Below are positions 35,236 through 46,569 of a DNA stretch of 62,000 nt, piece after piece. The notes beneath the pieces are model-generated. The model did not search any database. It had not been told where the DNA came from and saw only the letters and a list, made by a program, of their open reading frames with translations. Position numbers and translations under genes: made by a program. The stretch spans positions 45,477 through 107,476 of the forward strand of contig NW_019775225.1 of NCBI RefSeq assembly GCF_001039355.2, written 5' to 3'. Source of the stretch: Lingula anatina (Eukaryota; Brachiopoda; Lingulata; Lingulida; Lingulidae). Each line of letters opens with the position of its first letter. Position 1 is the first letter of the stretch.

Positions 35236-36830
35236 AAACCGCAATGAGGCAACTGCCTGAGTTGGCACAAGAAATGAATCGTTTCATATCCAACATTACC
35301 TTCCAAAAGACATTTACAGACCGTAGAAACCTTTGGTGTCAACTGGATTACATCCTGGTTAAAAGAAAATGGAGAAACAACCTGAAGAATGTGGAAGCAT
35401 ACAGCTCTTTTGAGAGTGTATGGTCTGACCACATGTTTAGTCTCAGGTCTTACATAAAGCAACCAGAGTCGCGAGTTTGCTATGATTAGGAGCAGTTCAA
35501 ACAGTCCAGAGCTACAGCAAGAATACTCTGTAACGATCAGAAACTGCTATGAGGCTTTCACCATTGACCAAGAAGATGCCAAAAAGAGGTAAGGGGCATT
35601 TGTACAGGCAAAAGGCCATGGCAAAGCAAAGGGCCGTGGAGGAGGTTCTTCCAAAGGTGGAAAGAACAGAAGAAGTCATGGTCCATGAGTGCTGGAAACC
35701 CGGCAGAACTTCAGAAGTGAATTCAAACAAACGAGGGAAGGCGACGACATCACAGAGATAAGCAGAGCTCGAAAGAAGCTGAAATAAGTCTACACACCAT
35801 ATTAAAGAAAGAGGTGGATGAGCAAATCAAACATAAAGAGCAAGCACAGGCAAATGACAAGTCACAAGAAGCCTGAAATGTGATTGATGAGCTCACTCGA
35901 AGAACCCCAAGAAAAGACCAACTTGAGGGAAGTACACAGGAGGAAAGGGTTGAGAACTGGTATAGCCATTTTTAATGAGTTGCTTGGGAAACCACCAGAA
36001 GTCGTGGATGAAGAAGAAAAGATACATAGTGTTTAACAAACTTCAGTTGAGAAGATGCCATTTACAGTGGAGGAGCTAAGAAGAACCTTGAAGTCTATGG
36101 GATAATGGGTAGAAGGCTAAAGACCATATCCCAGTGAAGGTCATCAATAGACGCATGATTGATGACATCATACTGCCCTTCTGCAACAAAACACTTTTAA
36201 GCAAAAGGAAGCCATCCGAATGGGCAACACTGAACATTGTACCAATACCCAAAGCAGGAGATATGAGTCCCGCTGGCAAATACAGGGGCATTCTTTCCTC
36301 CAGGGTAAGTAAGCTCTATAAAAAATGTTCTTATTACGAATAAGGACGGCGTTAGACCCTCTACCTAGAAAGAACCAGAATGGTTTCAGGCCAAGGCAAA
36401 GCACAATATCCAAGATCCTTGCACTCTGAAGGCAAGTAGAAGATGCCAAGGTGTTACCTGCTGGCAGTCATTATGATGATAGATTTTTCTAAGGCCGGCG
36501 ACTTGCTGCAATGGGAAAAATGAAGGACCTCAAAGCCAGAAAGAATTGTCGAGGCAATCGACGACGCCTACACGGGTAAAATAGCAAAGATTTTCTCACT
36601 TGAAAGATGTATATATTGAAACTGATGGTGTAGAACGAGGGCAAGCGCAGAACAAGAAGTGGGATTATGAACAATCTAAATGGCTGCCCCACTCCAACCT
36701 TGGGGGGATTTTTAAATGTACTGGAAGAATAGACAAATAAGAACTTGCACAAACACTTGCTGCATCAAAGATCTTTGCCAAAGCTATGCAGAATGGATGC
36801 TGCTATGAGGGAGCAGCAGTTAGTGGGAAC
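35236..36830 (+). pseudogene. Broken LINE: endonuclease end and reverse-transcriptase start
   Basis: Endonuclease part: TFTDRRNLWCQLDYILVKRK and NVEAYSSFESVWSDH (35310-35450), matching the apurinic-endonuclease C-terminus of RTE-like LINEs. Then NWYSHFNELLGKPPEVVDEE (about 35955), FTVEELRRTLKSM (36060) and SPAGKYRGILSSRVSKLYKK (36268) of the reverse transcriptase, with many stops and frameshifts. It follows the BEL remnant directly. Confidence 0.75.
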
Positions 36831-37423
36831 AAAACTTATATGAGCTTCAAACAAATATTTGTGGTGTTTTTGCCTCTCCTTCACACTCATTTGTAGTTTA
36901 ACTTGGTTTAGCGAAGGTGAGAAGGTGTTATCAAGGAGAAAACAACAAGAGATTTGTGTGTTTTCGTTAAAAAATGCATCCTAACCTGGAAGGAAAGAAA
37001 TTGCCTATCCTATTCTTAAGTCCCAGGAAAAAAAAAAAAAAAAAAAAAAAAAAACAGTTCCTGATGAAAAGGATCGGTCAGAACATTATAGATTTACCAA
37101 CAAAAACCCAGTTATTGTTAGGGCATTGTTTGATAAACGCATCCATCATTTAATAAATGATGCTATCCCCTTCACATCCAGTTGCTCAATGCTGGGTTGA
37201 CCAATACAGCATGGTCAGCACAACTGAACGTGTATCATCCCACCATAAGCCACTACAGGATTCCTTCAGAGGGACTGGTGGCACAGTAAATAGTCCTCAT
37301 GTCCGTAGACCCTGACTGAGCACAGGCCGACTAGCTTAGACATTTTTTAGTACAACTTATAAATAAATAATGCACATGGGTATATATAACTAATGCCTCG
37401 TCGTATATGAATTTTCTTAGCAG
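36831..37423. other. No gene recognised; poly-A run
   Basis: An A-run of about 26 at 37027-37053 might be a retroelement tail. The rest is unassigned. Confidence 0.45.
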
Positions 37424-37930
37424 CTCAATTGCACTCACTGTGAGTGACCACATTCCTCCAATCATACCTGCCTATATAGACACTACATAAGTAGCTGCCA
37501 ACTCAGGGTCTATAGACGTATTGGCATCTTTCGCAAAATACTCCCTTATCATTTGTATTACTTTTGGAATGCGTGTAGTACCACCAAGTAAGACTGTTTC
37601 ATCTGTTTCATTAGGTTCCATTTATACAGTTTGTTATACAGCTGGACCTAACACTCTGAAATAAATATTCATTCAATCATTCAGTTGTAGCTGTTATAAT
37701 TTTGTCTTTGTAAAATGTCATGTGGCCTGCTTTCCTAAAGGAATGTAAGGGGATGCGAATAAATACCGCATCCTGGTTGGTCAAGTTTAAGTTGATGTCT
37801 TCTGTCTATTATCCTAGTAACTGGAGATCTTCTAGATCTTTGAGTTCACGTCCAAATGTCTGTTTTATCTGAGGTAACAAATGGTTGGAAAACCTCTGAT
37901 TAACGTCAAGTTCTCCCAGGTGTTTCTTCC
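37424..37930 (-). pseudogene. HSP70-family (HSPA13-like) pseudogene, two exons
   Basis: Minus-strand exon at about 37930-37815 after acceptor CTTTTTCAG reads KHLGELDVNQRFSNHLLPQI and KQTFGRELKDL, like the GxxxLGGxDFNxRL region of HSP70. A second exon, 37655-37424 after acceptor TATTTCAG, reads MEPNETDETVLLGGTTRIPK, IREYFAKDANTSIDPELAA and AGMIGGMWSLTVSAIE. VLLGGTTRIPK is the HSP70 adenosine-binding motif, and the NTSIDPEL...GG.W.L.VSA ending is closest to HSPA13 (STCH). In-frame stops (at least three in the second exon) mark a pseudogene. The intron is kept, so it arose by DNA duplication, not retroposition. Confidence 0.75.
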
Positions 37931-38184
37931 CTGAAAAAGATTAAATCCATTTAATGCTGAGCAGGTTTTACAATCATTAAGAAGGACACAGAGAGGATGA
38001 AAGCAAGTTGTGGTCATCGAAAGTGCTGGGCAACTACAATCCCAAAGTACTCGTGTGTATACTGCACTACTTGAATGGCAAACATGTCGGATAACGAGGT
38101 GGAAAGGAACATCGGCGACTGCGATATAAATCACAACAAATTACGCACCAAGGACCAAGGACAAATTACGCACCAAGGTGAAAT

Positions 38185-38580
38185 TGCTTACTTAAAATAT
38201 TCAGAAGACGGCTCTTAAACTTGTCAAGGTGGCCTCAAACATTGTAAATTAGTTCCAAAGCAAGTGACCCAGTTTTCTAACGCAGACTGCCCGGAGCGAT
38301 TTACAAGAAATATATGGAATTATCCCCCAAAGATAACAGAGACAATGATTTTTATCTCCAGCCTTTGCAGAAATGGCGGGGAGACGCATGGTTTAGTCGA
38401 CAGTCGATTGGTGTGAATACCCTGTCAAACTTCACCCGAGAAACGTGTGAAGAGGTTGGCCTGAAAGGATTCTACACCAACCACTCTCTGCTAGCAACCA
38501 CAGCGACGCGTCTCTTTAGGAGTGTTTACCACCAGACTACCCTAGGTTCTAGAATCCGGTATTGCCAGCTCGATCTTGAT
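38185..38580 (+). pseudogene. Crypton-type tyrosine recombinase fragment
   Basis: After a frameshifted lead (about 38240-38320) the frame reads NDFYLQPLQKWRGDAWFSRQ, SIGVNTLSNFTRETCEEVGL and KGFYTNHSLLATTATRLF. This is the C-terminal catalytic half of Crypton/ZMYM-QRICH-type recombinases (DUF3504). The conserved TNHSLRATxAT is TNHSLLATTAT here, so the catalytic Arg is Leu. The protein is cut after RLF and the remaining frame to 38823 is unrelated, so it is inactive. Confidence 0.8.
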
Positions 38581-40774
38581 TTCATATATAACCCATATCA
38601 GCAATACCAGGCTCTAGCGAACAGCGGCAACTCGGGGGCGTTCTTCTTCTCGCTGTATTTCATAGCTGGAGGTGTAAAGGTGCGGCTGGAAATCTTTTTT
38701 CTCTTCTCATTTGACTGCCTCTATTTTTACATTAGGGTTAAAATGTACCTATGTTTAACATGCTATTTCATGGTCAAATTTACGATTCATAGTTTTATCA
38801 TTCTTATTATTACGGATCACTGACAACATTCACTCTTTATGTTATACTACTCGACAGCACAATTACTTTGATACATTTGTAACAAAAATAGCATCATTGA
38901 AACGAGATCAATCATATAAGGGGGTATGCAAAATAAAACCACTATTTATAAAATAACTAATTCTATGGCTACGAAAAAAACACCTTTTAGTATTATGAAC
39001 CGAGCAGGTTTTCACCCGAACCCAATATAGAGGTGCATTCCACATGCTGGAGTGTCAAAAATAAAATTGAATGGATTCAATGTTGTATTCAATTTTATAA
39101 CATATGTGTATAGAACAAAAATGCACGACTGTCTCAATTTCAATGCAATTTTAATTTTCACCATGTCTTTTACATAACGCAAAGAGCACTAAATCGTAAC
39201 GTATGTTCCAAAAACGTACGGGAACGTATGTTCCTAGTCATTTAATTTTAATTTTTATACCGCTTTCCGAAATATTATGTAGTGGTTCAGTCATGGTTAG
39301 ACTTGACGTAATGGTGATTTTTATAAATATTTAAACTGTAAATCAACGGGCTTTGCGTCATGGCTAATACTAGGTAACGTATATTCCCTAGAAAAATTGT
39401 CAAAAAGTTCAGTACTTGGTGCAAGAGAAAACGGTGTTTTCTTTTGTTGACAGAAAAATATATTGTGATAGTGATAGTTTGACATTTCTGATGTCATATT
39501 TGGAGCACGAGGGGAAAATAATTTATTTAATGTTTATTTTACTGTCAGTAGAGTGTATTTTCCCTGTTTTGTCACATTCAGTGACATGCAAGAGAAGATG
39601 ATTTTTTTATTCATGGTTTCAGGAGAGTGAAACATTTATACAGACTTCTTCATGTGGGACCCTAAAATAATCAAGCATAGTTTGCAATCTGAGACCTAAA
39701 TATTTTAAGAGCATGCCTGTGACATCAATTGCACCTCTATATTGGGTTTGGATATCTACGTAAGAAGGACACAGAGATACTTGAAATATTTACACACGGG
39801 TGTTTCAAATACCTTCAAATATAAAGGAAGATCAAGAAGATGTTCGTTTAAGGAAATGACTACAGATGTAGCTCCACGTAATGTAACAATAATGGGCAAT
39901 GAGAGCTAACTACACTGTACATAGTCAAGGTGTAATAAATCTTGCATTAACCGGTCGTTTTGACTTCCTGGCCGCGAAGACTCTGGGGTTCGTATCAAAA
40001 TATATGTATGTGCACTGTTACCTGTGGAATAACAACTTGATTGCGCGTGAGGCCCAATTTGCATTTTATAGATAGAGTTGTAAGGATGCAACACAAGATT
40101 TTTTTTCTTTTCAGTGTTGTGTTTAACACAAGGGATAAAATGTATTATGCAATACTATGTGATACTACTTAAGTGAAGTGTAACTACCTTTTACACGTTT
40201 ATAACTACAAGGTAAGATTGGGGATCAGAAACACCATCAATAATGTAAAGGGGGCATATAAAATAAAATCACTATTTAAGACAGACCTGATGTTACGCCT
40301 GCAGAGTAAACAAGTCATAGTTTTTTTTTAATTAACGAGTTTTAACATTTAAGGACACAAGGGTATTTTGAACTATCTTTACAAAAGGCACAGCACGCAG
40401 CTTTTAACATAAAGAAAGACCAAGCATAAGCACGCTGAAAAATAAATAAAAGACTCTCTCCACGTTCCACAACAGCAGTGTGTAGGGAGACGGGCTGATA
40501 ACACTATTACGGTACATTATCCAAGAAATTTATGTTTGAATATATATTTTTGTTAGAAGCATTTTGTATATAGTATTATGAAAAGTGATTTCACGTTTCG
40601 ATAAAATCGTTTGCCGAACATTTGCAAATAGTAGCATACCAAGAATGGTTGACTTAGTAAACTTGGGATTTATAGCATACATAGTAGCCTTAATGGATAC
40701 ATCTACATCTATTATTTTTTTATTTTATTCCAGTGTTGACGTTGCATGCTAGGGCAACTTGATGTCAACATGGA

Positions 40775-40777
<3 letters not shown>
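38581..40777. other. No gene recognised
   Basis: AT-rich, with stop codons in all frames at short intervals. A near-duplicate of CACCTCTATATTGGGTTYGG occurs in inverted form at about 39010-39035 and 39730-39755, possible ends of an old element. Confidence 0.45.
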
Positions 40778-40858
<81 letters not shown>

Positions 40859-40892
40859 TACCTACGTATGTTAATAATATCATCGTATTATA

Positions 40893-40923
<31 letters not shown>

Positions 40924-40925
40924 TT
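40778..40925. repeat. Duplicated (TA)n-(T)n block
   Basis: Two (TA)n runs (about 72 and 26 bp), each followed by a T-run and then ACGTATGTTAATAATATCAT, so the junction of microsatellite and flank has been duplicated. Confidence 0.9.
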
Positions 40926-40984
40926 TACCAACGTATGTTAATAATATCATCGTATTTTCATGTTTATCACTTTACTGAGACTGA

Positions 40985-41730
40985 GGAAAACATAACAGAA
41001 AACTTACATACCTTTTGTCATCTGACCATGCTAATCTTGTCCAAGTGTTTCTTTTGCTCCGACTTATCGTCAAGCACCTGTGTGCTTACTTTTGTGAGTT
41101 TTTCTACAATCGTTTTAAATCCACTTTTTATCCTTTCGTTCACATCTTTGTCATTATCGCCCCACACTCCAATTATGTACCGGTACTTCTTGAGTAGTTT
41201 GGCATCAAGGGGTTAAGACAAAATAGCATCCTAATCTTCATTTGTGAAACTGCAAGAGAGATCCAAGATAATTAACCCTGAAAAACGCGGCTCTGAAATC
41301 TTGTTCACTGGTTGCCCCCTAGAGGGTGCGTCAGAGGGGTTGTCCCAAGCATTCCTAGGACATGGATTCAATGTTGTGATATTTGTCAGCAAAAGCACAG
41401 TCAGTGTAGGGTCTAAATCACCAACAGTTACTGATGTGGAGTGATTCCTAGCAGGATACAGTTGATTTCGTTGGTGGTGATTAAACGTTTCCGGTGATAA
41501 TCCAAACAGCGTTGTCCTGACATTTGCATAGCCCTTGTTTGGGTCAAATAAATTGGGATACTTTTTCTTAGCCCTTACTGAAGAAAAATCTTATAAAAAC
41601 TCCAGGGCATAATCTACAATTTGAATGCTCATACGACAGAAATTATCCTGGTCGGAGTTGGTGTATGTTCTCATTGGTGTTGCCATGTTACCGGACACTT
41701 ATGAATCCTTCCCTGTCCTTATTATCTGGA
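40985..41730 (-). pseudogene. Decayed duplicate of the HEPN_DZIP3-type gene
   Basis: Aligns with 29750-30600 over most of its length, for example LDPTLTVLLLTNITTLNPCP (about 41420) and NAWDNPSD. About 75 bp are missing between 41305 and 41330, exactly where the intact gene encodes RVKRYRNKVYGHANK, so the HEPN catalytic motif is gone. In-frame stops (for example NED*DAIL) and indels confirm a pseudogene. The former start region GTTGCCATGTTACC and the acceptor position are still visible. Confidence 0.85.
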
Positions 41731-41949
41731 ATGTGATGCAAGAGGGATATTCGTCTTAGTCAATGTATGTCTACAATTAGCAAAATATCAGACCCGCTGC
41801 AAACTTCTAATTTTGCTAAGGGTATAATATTTAATTGTCATATTCTAAAATACTGGGTTTATATTGAAATATCTGAAAGTGATAACATTTTTATGAATCA
41901 TACATGTACCCGACAGTGCTGCTTCCATCCTTACTACAGTATAATGGTT

Positions 41950-42016
41950 GTCACGAAGGTACATTAATCATATGTTCTCAGATCAATCTACTCCACGCAC
42001 TATTTTCAGGACGTAC

Positions 42017-42081
<65 letters not shown>

Positions 42082-42118
42082 TCACGAAGGCACATTGATC
42101 ATATGTTCTCAGATCAAT
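41950..42118. repeat. T63 tract between 38-bp direct repeats
   Basis: 41950-41987 and 42081-42118 are near-identical (GTCACGAAGG...CAGATCAAT). Between them lie 30 bases and an uninterrupted run of 63 T (42018-42080). The paralogous position at about 30740-30775 has one copy and no T-run, giving the pre-insertion state. Confidence 0.85.
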
Positions 42119-42234
42119 ATGTATGATTAGTGTTATCAATCTGGTGAAAATAAAGAATCCGGCTATATTTTGTTTCGAGTGCTTTTTCATCGGCTATTCA
42201 GCGACATGCCAATCAAGGTGTTTGCATGCTTTTA

Positions 42235-43470
42235 TATGAGCCGCGTTTATTTCCACGGGCAATTAATGCTTGCACGATGGTTTTTTATATACCTTCACAT
42301 AATAATGACTGATTCTTATTTTTAGTCTTAATAATTACTTTAATTTTGCCTTGAATTCCGCCAGGCCTTTCCTATGTTGAGGTGAACAAAATGGCTACCG
42401 CCGATCGTTGCCTGGAGATGCTGTTAACATTCTTGAGTTAATACAATGTTTTCAGTGCCGTGCATTAATCTGCTGTTTCCAAATTGATTCATTTGATTGA
42501 TAAATACACGTTAAACTGTCGTAGCATCATTTTTCCTACTGAATTCCTCTAAACTATCATCTTAATAATAAACCTTTGCAAATTATAAGCCATATTCTCC
42601 AAATTGTGATTATCTTTTTTGTTAGGTGACCTGCAGTGAACTTGGCAAGTCATGTCAACCGGAATAAAAGGCAAACAGAGGCACTGACAAAAGCGCTTTG
42701 TAGGGAGATCCTTTGTGTAGTAGCAGCTTTACCTAACACGTTCTGTGCACCTGATCCAGGTAAGAAAACAGGGTGCGTGCAGCAATGGATGATGTATGTG
42801 AGGGAGAGTGAGCGCCGAGATCAATGCGTTCACATGACAGTTTTATTAAAACTGAAAAATATAAAGCGGTAATGATATAAGCGCTTTTGAAATATTTTGT
42901 GTCGGATAATCATCGGCAATGTAATTTTGTACGTAAAATTCAGCTTAATTAAACTTAGAATAATGTCAGATGTAAAGATAGATTCATTAAAATAATAAAT
43001 AGAAAAAAGCCTTATATACTGTACCTCTTAAAAAGCGATCTTTGCTGGTCAATGTCACGCCTTATTTCAAGTCTCTATCACGGCAATACCGTCTCTACTC
43101 AATAGATCACAATATACTCTATGAATAAAATGGCTGCCGTCGAAGGCTGTTAGGTGATGTTGTTGATGTTGCGTAACGTATTTTTAGTGTCGTGCATTCA
43201 TCGGATATTTCCAAGTTGATTTTTCTGATTGATTAATGCACGCTACTACTTCCGTAGCATCAAGTCCCTCTGTTTCTCCAACCGAGGATTTTGAGCGAAA
43301 ATCGCCTAAAGACGACATGGCATTGTTACATGTAGGTGACCCAGAGTGAACTTAGTCAATTGAGTCACCTGAATAAAAAGCACACAGCAGTATTGATCCA
43401 AACGTTTTGAAAGGAGACCTTTGGTGTCGTAGCTGATTTACCCAAAACCGTTCCACGTGAGGAAACAGGG
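42235..43470 (-). repeat. Two further copies of the HEPN upstream region
   Basis: 42235-42775 matches 31065-31595 (AACAAAATGGCTACCGCCGA, GCACCTGATCCAGGTAAG). 43120-43470 matches again, starting AATAAAATGGCTGCCGTCGA and ending near GAGGAAACAGGGCACGG. The third copy lacks the coding part. Together with the pseudogene this outlines a tandem segmental duplication. Confidence 0.7.
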
Positions 43471-43479
43471 CACGGGGTG

Positions 43480-43944
43480 CGTTTAGCAGTGGTGACTTAA
43501 GGCTGACACTTGCACGACTTTTGGCCCCGATTTTGTCGTGGCAATTAAGTCGTGCCATTTCGGGGCACGAAGTGGGAGGCACCCGCGCTGTTCCCGACTA
43601 GTACACGCATAGTGCACGACGAGTGCACGACGAGCTAACGAATATTTCAGGAATGCGTGACCACATTGACACGAACTGGCACGACAAGTTCACGCTTAGT
43701 TTACGCACTTCGCGCATTGGCACGACGAGTTTGCGCAATTCGGACGGTGTTGTGCCGACTTGGGCACGCAATATAAAAAAGAAGTCTCTCATTAGGTCCA
43801 TGCCCTTGCCATTGGCTCTGGGAACTTGTGGACCTCACTTCATCATTGTCATCGTCGCTTATCGTCACTGCAGCTGACTCTGGGACAGCAAACTGCTCAC
43901 TGGGGACTATCACTCCCCGGACTATGTGTTGCGTCAGAAAACTC
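43480..43944. other. CpG- and CACGA-rich stretch
   Basis: Dense CACGA/TCGTG motifs (GTGCACGACGAGTGCACGAC, TTGGCACGACGAGTTTGCGC) on both strands, unlike the AT-rich surroundings. Probably part of an old element; no ends identified. Confidence 0.5.
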
Positions 43945-43947
43945 CAG

Positions 43948-44628
43948 GGGCCGGTTTCACAAAGCAGTAGTTAGTTAGAACAACTAACTACTGAACTACC
44001 TCGCTAACGAGCAAACTTAGCGATTTTCGAGGGGTGTTTCACGAAGCAGTAGTTAACTTATCGCTAAGTTCAGTCGTAAAGTTCGGTCGTTAGTTCTCTC
44101 GTTACTCACCGTAGTCTCGAAACCGTCTGCCGGAAGTGGAACTCTTGCGTAAAAGTGTCACGAAAGCACATACTCTCCAATTTTTGGTGGCTGGAAATGC
44201 ATAAGAACGTCTGCTTTGAGGTCGTCGTAAAGGATCTCCACCACCTTTTTGCCGCTCTTTTTGTCACAGCTAGGCTCAACCTCTCGTAAATTGCATCATC
44301 GTGTGTATATTCTAACAGATTCTGCCTTTCATGAAAACGTCGTAGTCTACGTTGCCGTCTGGCGGTACGGATAGGGCCGAGCAAGAAAGGCAGCCGCATA
44401 CAAAGACAAATGACAGACAACGGTAACTAAGCAACCTTTTTATTTCACTCATTACGCATGCGTACGATGAAACTCTAGAGTTAGCGACTCAGTCGTTAAA
44501 TATCCATGGTAACAACGAGACAATATATACGAGCGAGAGAACTAGCGACTGCTTCGTGAAACGGCACTGTAACTAGCGAGAGGCTAACTACCGATCGCTA
44601 GCTAACTACTGCTTTGTGAAACCGACCC
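43948..44628 (-). mobile_element. PIF/Harbinger-like element with transposase N-terminus
   Basis: Terminal inverted repeats GGGCCGGTTTCACAAAGCAG and CTGCTTTGTGAAACCGACCC, flanked by CAG at 43945-43947 and 44629-44631. The minus strand at 44106-44420 reads RRLRRFHERQNLLEYTHDDA, resembling the start of Harbinger nuclease transposases, then runs out of recognisable sequence. The ends also hold sub-terminal repeats of TAGTTAGTTAGAACAACTAA type. Confidence 0.75.
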
Positions 44629-44631
44629 CAG

Positions 44632-45560
44632 GGCCTCGTATCTCGAAAGCTTCGCTATGTTGCGCACGGTCGCGAACATGGCGATTCCGCGCTATTTGCG
44701 AGTGCGATTGCACCCACCTGCTATCTCGAAGCCTTAGCAAACGCAACGCAATTATGACCTCAAACTCTAGGCCTACTAAACTTCGATTGTCGCATAAAGT
44801 GAAGACATCATAACACAATTACACAAAATGTTTTTTTTTTTACCATGACGCAAATCAAGAGGTTGTTTTTATTTATAGGAATATCGTAATTACAAATACT
44901 GATATTTGAAGTGTTTGACACCAATAAAATGTCAAAAAAAAAAAAATTCAATAAGCGAATCTTGGACTGACACAATTACTGACGCATTGGTGAGAAGTGT
45001 TCAATCTCACAATAATAGACATTAAGGAAGGTCACGGTGCGACCAAATGCTTTGTTTCTGCTTTTTCATTTTGTGTAGAAAATGACACTTTTAGATTTAT
45101 GATTATTATCAATAGACTACACAGATGAATTATATACATCAGAAAATATAAATGATGTATGAAATGTTTAATTTTGAAATTTTTATGCATAATAAAACAT
45201 GACTTAAGCATTCTTCACGTGAATATTTACCGCAAGTTTTTCTATCAGGGGTACCGAGTGATTCAATCTATTATAAACTTCCATGTTTTTATTATAGCTT
45301 TTGTTATATCCTATTATGACTAGCAACCCATACTTGCCGCCTTGTTTAATTTCATGAAAGACACATTAAAATAACAAATTATGCATACGCAGAGGCCTTT
45401 GCGACTTGTTTGTTTCGCCGCAAACAATAGCCTCGAAACTAATGGTGATTTCGCCATTAGCGCACGGCCGCGATTTGCGAAGCTTTCGAGACATGGGATA
45501 GCGCGGAATCGCCATGATTGCGCCTGCTTGCCATAAGCGAAGCTTTCGAGATACGGGGCC
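44632..45560. mobile_element. Second CWG-target transposon, adjacent to the first
   Basis: Ends GGCCTCGTATCTCGAAAGCT and AGCTTTCGAGATACGGGGCC, flanked by CAG at 44629-44631 and 45561-45563. Its left target copy is the right target copy of the neighbouring element, so one was inserted at the very edge of the other. No transposase. A second copy of the right half ends at 54231. Confidence 0.8.
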
Positions 45561-45562
45561 CA

Positions 45563-45981
45563 GGTAATATGTATTTTTGGAGTTGTTATGCTCTTTCTTC
45601 TGGGTGTACTTCCCAGGTGTTTAACTGTTTGCCTAGTAGTGAGAACCCTGAGGTGGTATCTGGTATACTAGGTTCTGGGTGTATTTCCAAGGTGTTTAAC
45701 TGTTTGCCTAGTTGTGAGAACCCTGAGGTGGTATCTGATATACTAGGTTTATATTTTTTGGGAGCTGTTATGCTTCTTTTCCGGGGAGTCACCCAGCTGT
45801 ATGTTCGTTTGCCTAGTCGGTTTTACCAGATATCCCTGTTTTTACGTGCACAGCTGAGCTGAGGCTGTTGTCTGCATGGATTTTTTTATGGCGGCGGAGT
45901 CCGAGATGTTTTTTGCACTTTATATTAATATGGCTTGTGTCATATCTACCCAGGCTATTCGTTGGGTTTATGCCGGTGTAA
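45563..45981. repeat. 75-bp direct repeat and unassigned DNA
   Basis: Units at 45598-45672 and 45673-45748 (GGTGTTTAACTGTTTGCCTA...CCTGAGGTGGTATCTG). The rest of the stretch is unassigned. Confidence 0.75.
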
Positions 45982-46569
45982 CATGAAAATCTGACTCCCC
46001 CCCATGAAAATTTGACTCCCCCTCCACAAAAATTTCTTAAATCTTATTTATTTTGAGTGTATGACTGTGATCTTGTAGTATGTAAAATGAAGGATACATT
46101 GGCACTTTATTGCAGTTTGCAGATGAAAATTTTCATGAAAAATAAGAGAAAATTAAAAATTTGCACATAATGAAAATCTGACTCCCTCATGAAAAGTTGA
46201 CTCCCCCTCCACAAAACTTCATAAATCTTATTTTATTTTGAGTGTGACTGTGATCTTGTAGTATGTAAAATGGAGGATACATTGGCACTTTTTTTGTAGT
46301 TTGCAGGTTAAAATTTTCATGAAAAAATAAGAAAATTAAAAATGTGCACTTAACCGCCCATTGTCTCCCCTATGAAAAAGCTATCTATTTAATATTTGAT
46401 GATCATTTCAACACCTTTCCTTAATTTTTACTATATGAAGATTATATTGGAAATATTTAAAAGTTTGATGGTAAAATATTGGGTGAAAAAGAAGAAAAAA
46501 AACTTGAAAAATAATAAAATTAAAAATGTGCATTCTATCACCCAATGACTCCCCAATGAAAAAGCTATT

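Noticed and set aside
40749-40941. YIYIYI frames on both strands
   Set aside because: Translation of a TA microsatellite.
41978-42190. Poly-Lys and poly-Phe frames
   Set aside because: Translation of the T63 run.
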